A stretch of DNA of 64,000 nucleotides from NCBI GenBank assembly GCA_947471745.1, contig CANJKZ010000170.1:3190001-3254000 (forward strand). Reading direction: 5' to 3'. Within the stretch, counting starts at the first letter, position 1; each line of letters begins with the position of its first letter. Origin of the DNA: Closterium sp. Naga37s-1 (taxonomy: Eukaryota > Streptophyta > Zygnematophyceae > Desmidiales > Closteriaceae). Under the pieces are notes generated by a model, which did no database searches, had not been told where the DNA came from, and saw nothing but the letters and a program-made list of their open reading frames with translations. The translations under genes were made by a program, and so were the position numbers. Shown in pieces: positions 61,673 to 64,000 of the stretch.

Positions 61673-62910
61673 GTGAGATGGGATTTGGTTTTTCTGCTTT
61701 GAATGCTTGACCTGTTCCTGCCTCATTCCCACCCCCAGACTCCATTGATTGCTCTGTGCTATGTGCTTGGGGCATTGTGTGCCTGGTGCCACCTGCCATA
61801 CCCCGCCTGGTGCGACAACCCATTGTACATAGCAGTAGCTTCATTCCTCTGATAGGCCAGTGCTGGACCAAACGTGAAAATCAGGGCTGGGTCCTATTCA
61901 GGCTCACATAAGGTAGTGATATCTAATAGTGTGACTCTTAAAGACAATGTACCAGATCTCATTTTAAGTGCAGTAGCTAAGGTGTTAATTGAACAGTGTT
62001 GGGCAGGGCCCAAAATTGGTTTAGGCCCACCCTGGGGAATCAGAGTTCCAGCCCCTCCTTACCCTGACCTGTAGGGTAAAATTTTCCATACCCTGTTTGC
62101 AGCAGGGTAAATTTACCAGTACCAATTACCCCGGATAGTGACGCATATGCGCTTATAATACAATCAGTTTTTTTTTGGGTTGAGAAGCAACCCCTTACGA
62201 TCGATTTTGCCAAATTTTATTTTCATATTTATTAAAATATGAAAATATAATTCATACGCGACAATACCCTTCCTATACTGTCAATATTGTTCACAGTACG
62301 TCAAACCATATTATTTTCATTCATTAGGTGATTTGTGCAGATGTGTTGTACTGTTTGCATTATACGTTTTACTATTAAATGATCTTGTAGTAATGATAAA
62401 TAAATGCATATGCTTAAATAATGCTATAAGATGCATAATGTTTAATATGATGTCATGAATCATAATGCATATGCATTCACGTAATAAAATGCGTGACAGT
62501 TAACGACCCAAAAACTAAGCTACCGCCATCCTCTGCCTAGCATGGGGAGGAGGTCAATAGCATAGATTTTGAATAATCAACTATCACATGGAACAACACA
62601 ATCTATAAATCCTAAAAAAATGGTCAAGCCTATCAAATCCAGTTCGAAGTGGCAACACACGAGTCACTTAACGAAATCTCCCTCGAGCTCACTGAAGACA
62701 GAACAGTCATTCACACCATGTGTCTCGCCATAGTGTGTCTGAAAAAGAAAGGGAATGGAGAAAGAAAGGGAGAAGGAAAATGAAACTCCCAAAAAGAACC
62801 CAAATGCAACACACATAAAACCCCCCGTCAAGATACCCAATCAAAACGCCCAGTCAAGACACCCCATCAAGACATCCCATCCCACGCCCCATCCCCCCCC
62901 CCCCCCTCAA
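61673..62910. other. 3' flank and AT-rich intergenic stretch
   Basis: It begins with the likely 3' UTR of the patatin-like gene. From about 62140 to 62700 the GC content falls sharply compared with the rest of the window. No gene is supported. A C-run (62896-62907) and ATCAAGACRYCCC-type repeats (62830-62885) lie next to the LINE-like ORF and may be its 3' tail on the minus strand. Confidence 0.55.
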
Positions 62911-64000
62911 TCACATCAACGTATCGACCATGTACGGGGCCTCCACCCAGAGAGCCCCGCCTTCCACATCGACATCGTCCCTCTCCCGATCCGCCAAATC
63001 TACGTTAATCCCCCCCGTGGAAGACGCCGCTCGAAGCAGGATGACACGGGCTTGCGCACGTTGTAACGCCACCCCGATGAGCGCCTTCAGTGACCCTAAA
63101 AGATAAGCCGAAAACACAGAGTCGTCCTCTCGACAAGCCCCCCGCGACACAGCTAGCCCCACGTGCGCATCCCCCTGCTGACGAAGCCACCGCTGAAAAC
63201 GACCGCCGAGACACCCCCACGTCTCAACTATCAAAGGGGTGAACTGCACGCCCCGGTTGCGTGCAAGCAGAGGTGCGTAATCACTCGTTTTGCGACGCTC
63301 CCATTCCCTTGCCGCCACACCTATTTGACGCCCGCACTGTCCCAGCAGTGATGGAGACAGCGATAGCGGGTCCGCGACGCTGATCTCTAGGGCGTGAGCC
63401 TCTCCAGCCATTGGACGTCGCACCGCCACATCAACCCGCTTCCCTTGCAGCACCACACTATCCTCCAATGTCACCACCCCCCCCGACGCCTTAGAGATCT
63501 TCGCCACCGCAAACTTCACCTCATCATGCACCCGAGAAGGACCATGCTGGTGCCTGCATCTCAGGGCATGGTGCGGGTCTGCTGGGTCAACATACGCTGT
63601 GCCACAAACACACCTCCCCGCCACCTGCAGCTGCTGAATTGGGAGGCCGAGCCGTATAGCAGCAGCAATGCCCCACTCAGCCGCAGTGAATGTGAGATCT
63701 GAGTGAGCCGGAACCGCCGAAACCCATGCACCTGCCCCCGGGCCCTGAAGGGATGTGAAATGGGCCAAGGTAGCATCGTCACGAGCCAAGCGGCGCAGTG
63801 CCTGGAGCTCCTCTACAGCTAACTGCCGCTGACGCGCCTGGAAAAGCCGAACAGGAGGGGCCGCTACACACAGAGGTAAGCCCGGTATCTCGTGGCGGAT
63901 AGTCGCTGGCAGCTGCTCGAGAGCCTTGACAAACCACGGGTCAAGAAACTCTGCCCCTGTCGAAGTGGTGAGGTACTCAGCAAACATCGCCTCCTCACCC
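62911..64000 (-). CDS. C-terminal part of a LINE-like (non-LTR) ORF
   Basis: An open minus-strand frame that continues past the right edge, with at least 362 residues in the window. It has a zinc-finger-like cluster, CVCGTAYVDPADPHHALRC (about 63560-63615), with a nearby conserved H/RVHDEVK block. Then comes a strand-turn-strand stretch with RVDVAVRRP and HALEISVADP, resembling the PD-(D/E)xK restriction-like endonuclease folds at the C-terminus of some non-LTR retrotransposons. The cysteine cluster followed by such a block is typical of the region after RT in algal and plant LINEs. The RT itself would lie outside the window. A host protein with a similar fold cannot be ruled out. No break is seen in the visible part. 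Confidence 0.6.
   Translation of the reverse strand, partial: GEEAMFAEYLTTSTGAEFLDPWFVKALEQLPATIRHEIPGLPLCVAAPPVRLFQARQRQLAVEELQALRRLARDDATLAHFTSLQGPGAGAWVSAVPAHSDLTFTAAEWGIAAAIRLGLPIQQLQVAGRCVCGTAYVDPADPHHALRCRHQHGPSRVHDEVKFAVAKISKASGGVVTLEDSVVLQGKRVDVAVRRPMAGEAHALEISVADPLSLSPSLLGQCGRQIGVAAREWERRKTSDYAPLLARNRGVQFTPLIVETWGCLGGRFQRWLRQQGDAHVGLAVSRGACREDDSVFSAYLLGSLKALIGVALQRAQARVILLRAASSTGGINVDLADRERDDVDVEGGALWVEAPYMVDTLM

Noticed and set aside
60867-61871. Minus-strand frame of 334 residues rich in Lys, Arg, Glu and Gly
   Set aside because: Antisense of patatin-like exons and the intron 5 repeat; the sense-strand exons explain the region.

Overview
The window is eukaryotic nuclear DNA from the green-plant lineage, dominated by nested retrotransposons. 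Evidence for this: the Copia elements have primer-binding sites matching plant initiator-Met tRNA (TGGTATCAGAGC type); the one clear host gene has six GT-AG exons and encodes a plant-type patatin-like lipase; and two Ty3/gypsy elements carry a cytosine-5 DNA methyltransferase inside pol, a combination I know only from reports on charophyte and dinoflagellate retrotransposons. A streptophyte alga is the best guess (a desmid such as Closterium is possible, from general impression only). No bacterial-type features are present.

Layout. 1-7080: a Ty3/gypsy element (A, +) with gag, protease, methyltransferase, RT, RNase H and integrase; its 5' LTR is cut by the window edge. 7082-7219: an exact second copy of A's internal tail, fused to Copia C. 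7220-16909: Copia C (-), split by young Copia B (8843-13582, +, TSD GCAGC). 16910-20630: a multi-exon gene remnant of unknown function, with a GGA/poly-Glu tract and a minisatellite in one intron. 21018-31730: Copia E (+), split by Copia D (21975-27664, -, TSD ATTTG), which holds a solo LTR (TSD GGTGT). 31992-45589: a second methyltransferase-bearing gypsy (A2, -), split by an E-family solo LTR (TSD CTCCT) and by Copia F (37590-44866, +, TSD CGGCA). 46026-56915: a chromodomain gypsy (G, +), split by Copia H (49398-56266, +, TSD CCAAC). 58292-61672: the host patatin-like phospholipase gene. 62911-64000: the C-terminal end of a LINE-like ORF (-), running off the right edge.

Copias C, D, F and H form one lineage with very short LTRs (about 122-134 bp), GC-rich tandem arrays in the leader, and a long Gly/Ala/Glu/Pro spacer between integrase and RT. 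The most interesting item is the methyltransferase domain lodged between protease and RT in two diverged gypsy copies. It keeps a SAM-binding motif, an ENV motif and a catalytic Cys, but in an unusual G-W-E-C-Q context. The differences between A's own LTRs fall mostly at CpG sites, which suggests the element lives in a methylated genome.

All LTR elements are treated as fossils: parts, ends, target duplications and rough break counts are given. Coordinates of domains inside them are approximate. No homology search was run; family calls rest on motifs read by eye.
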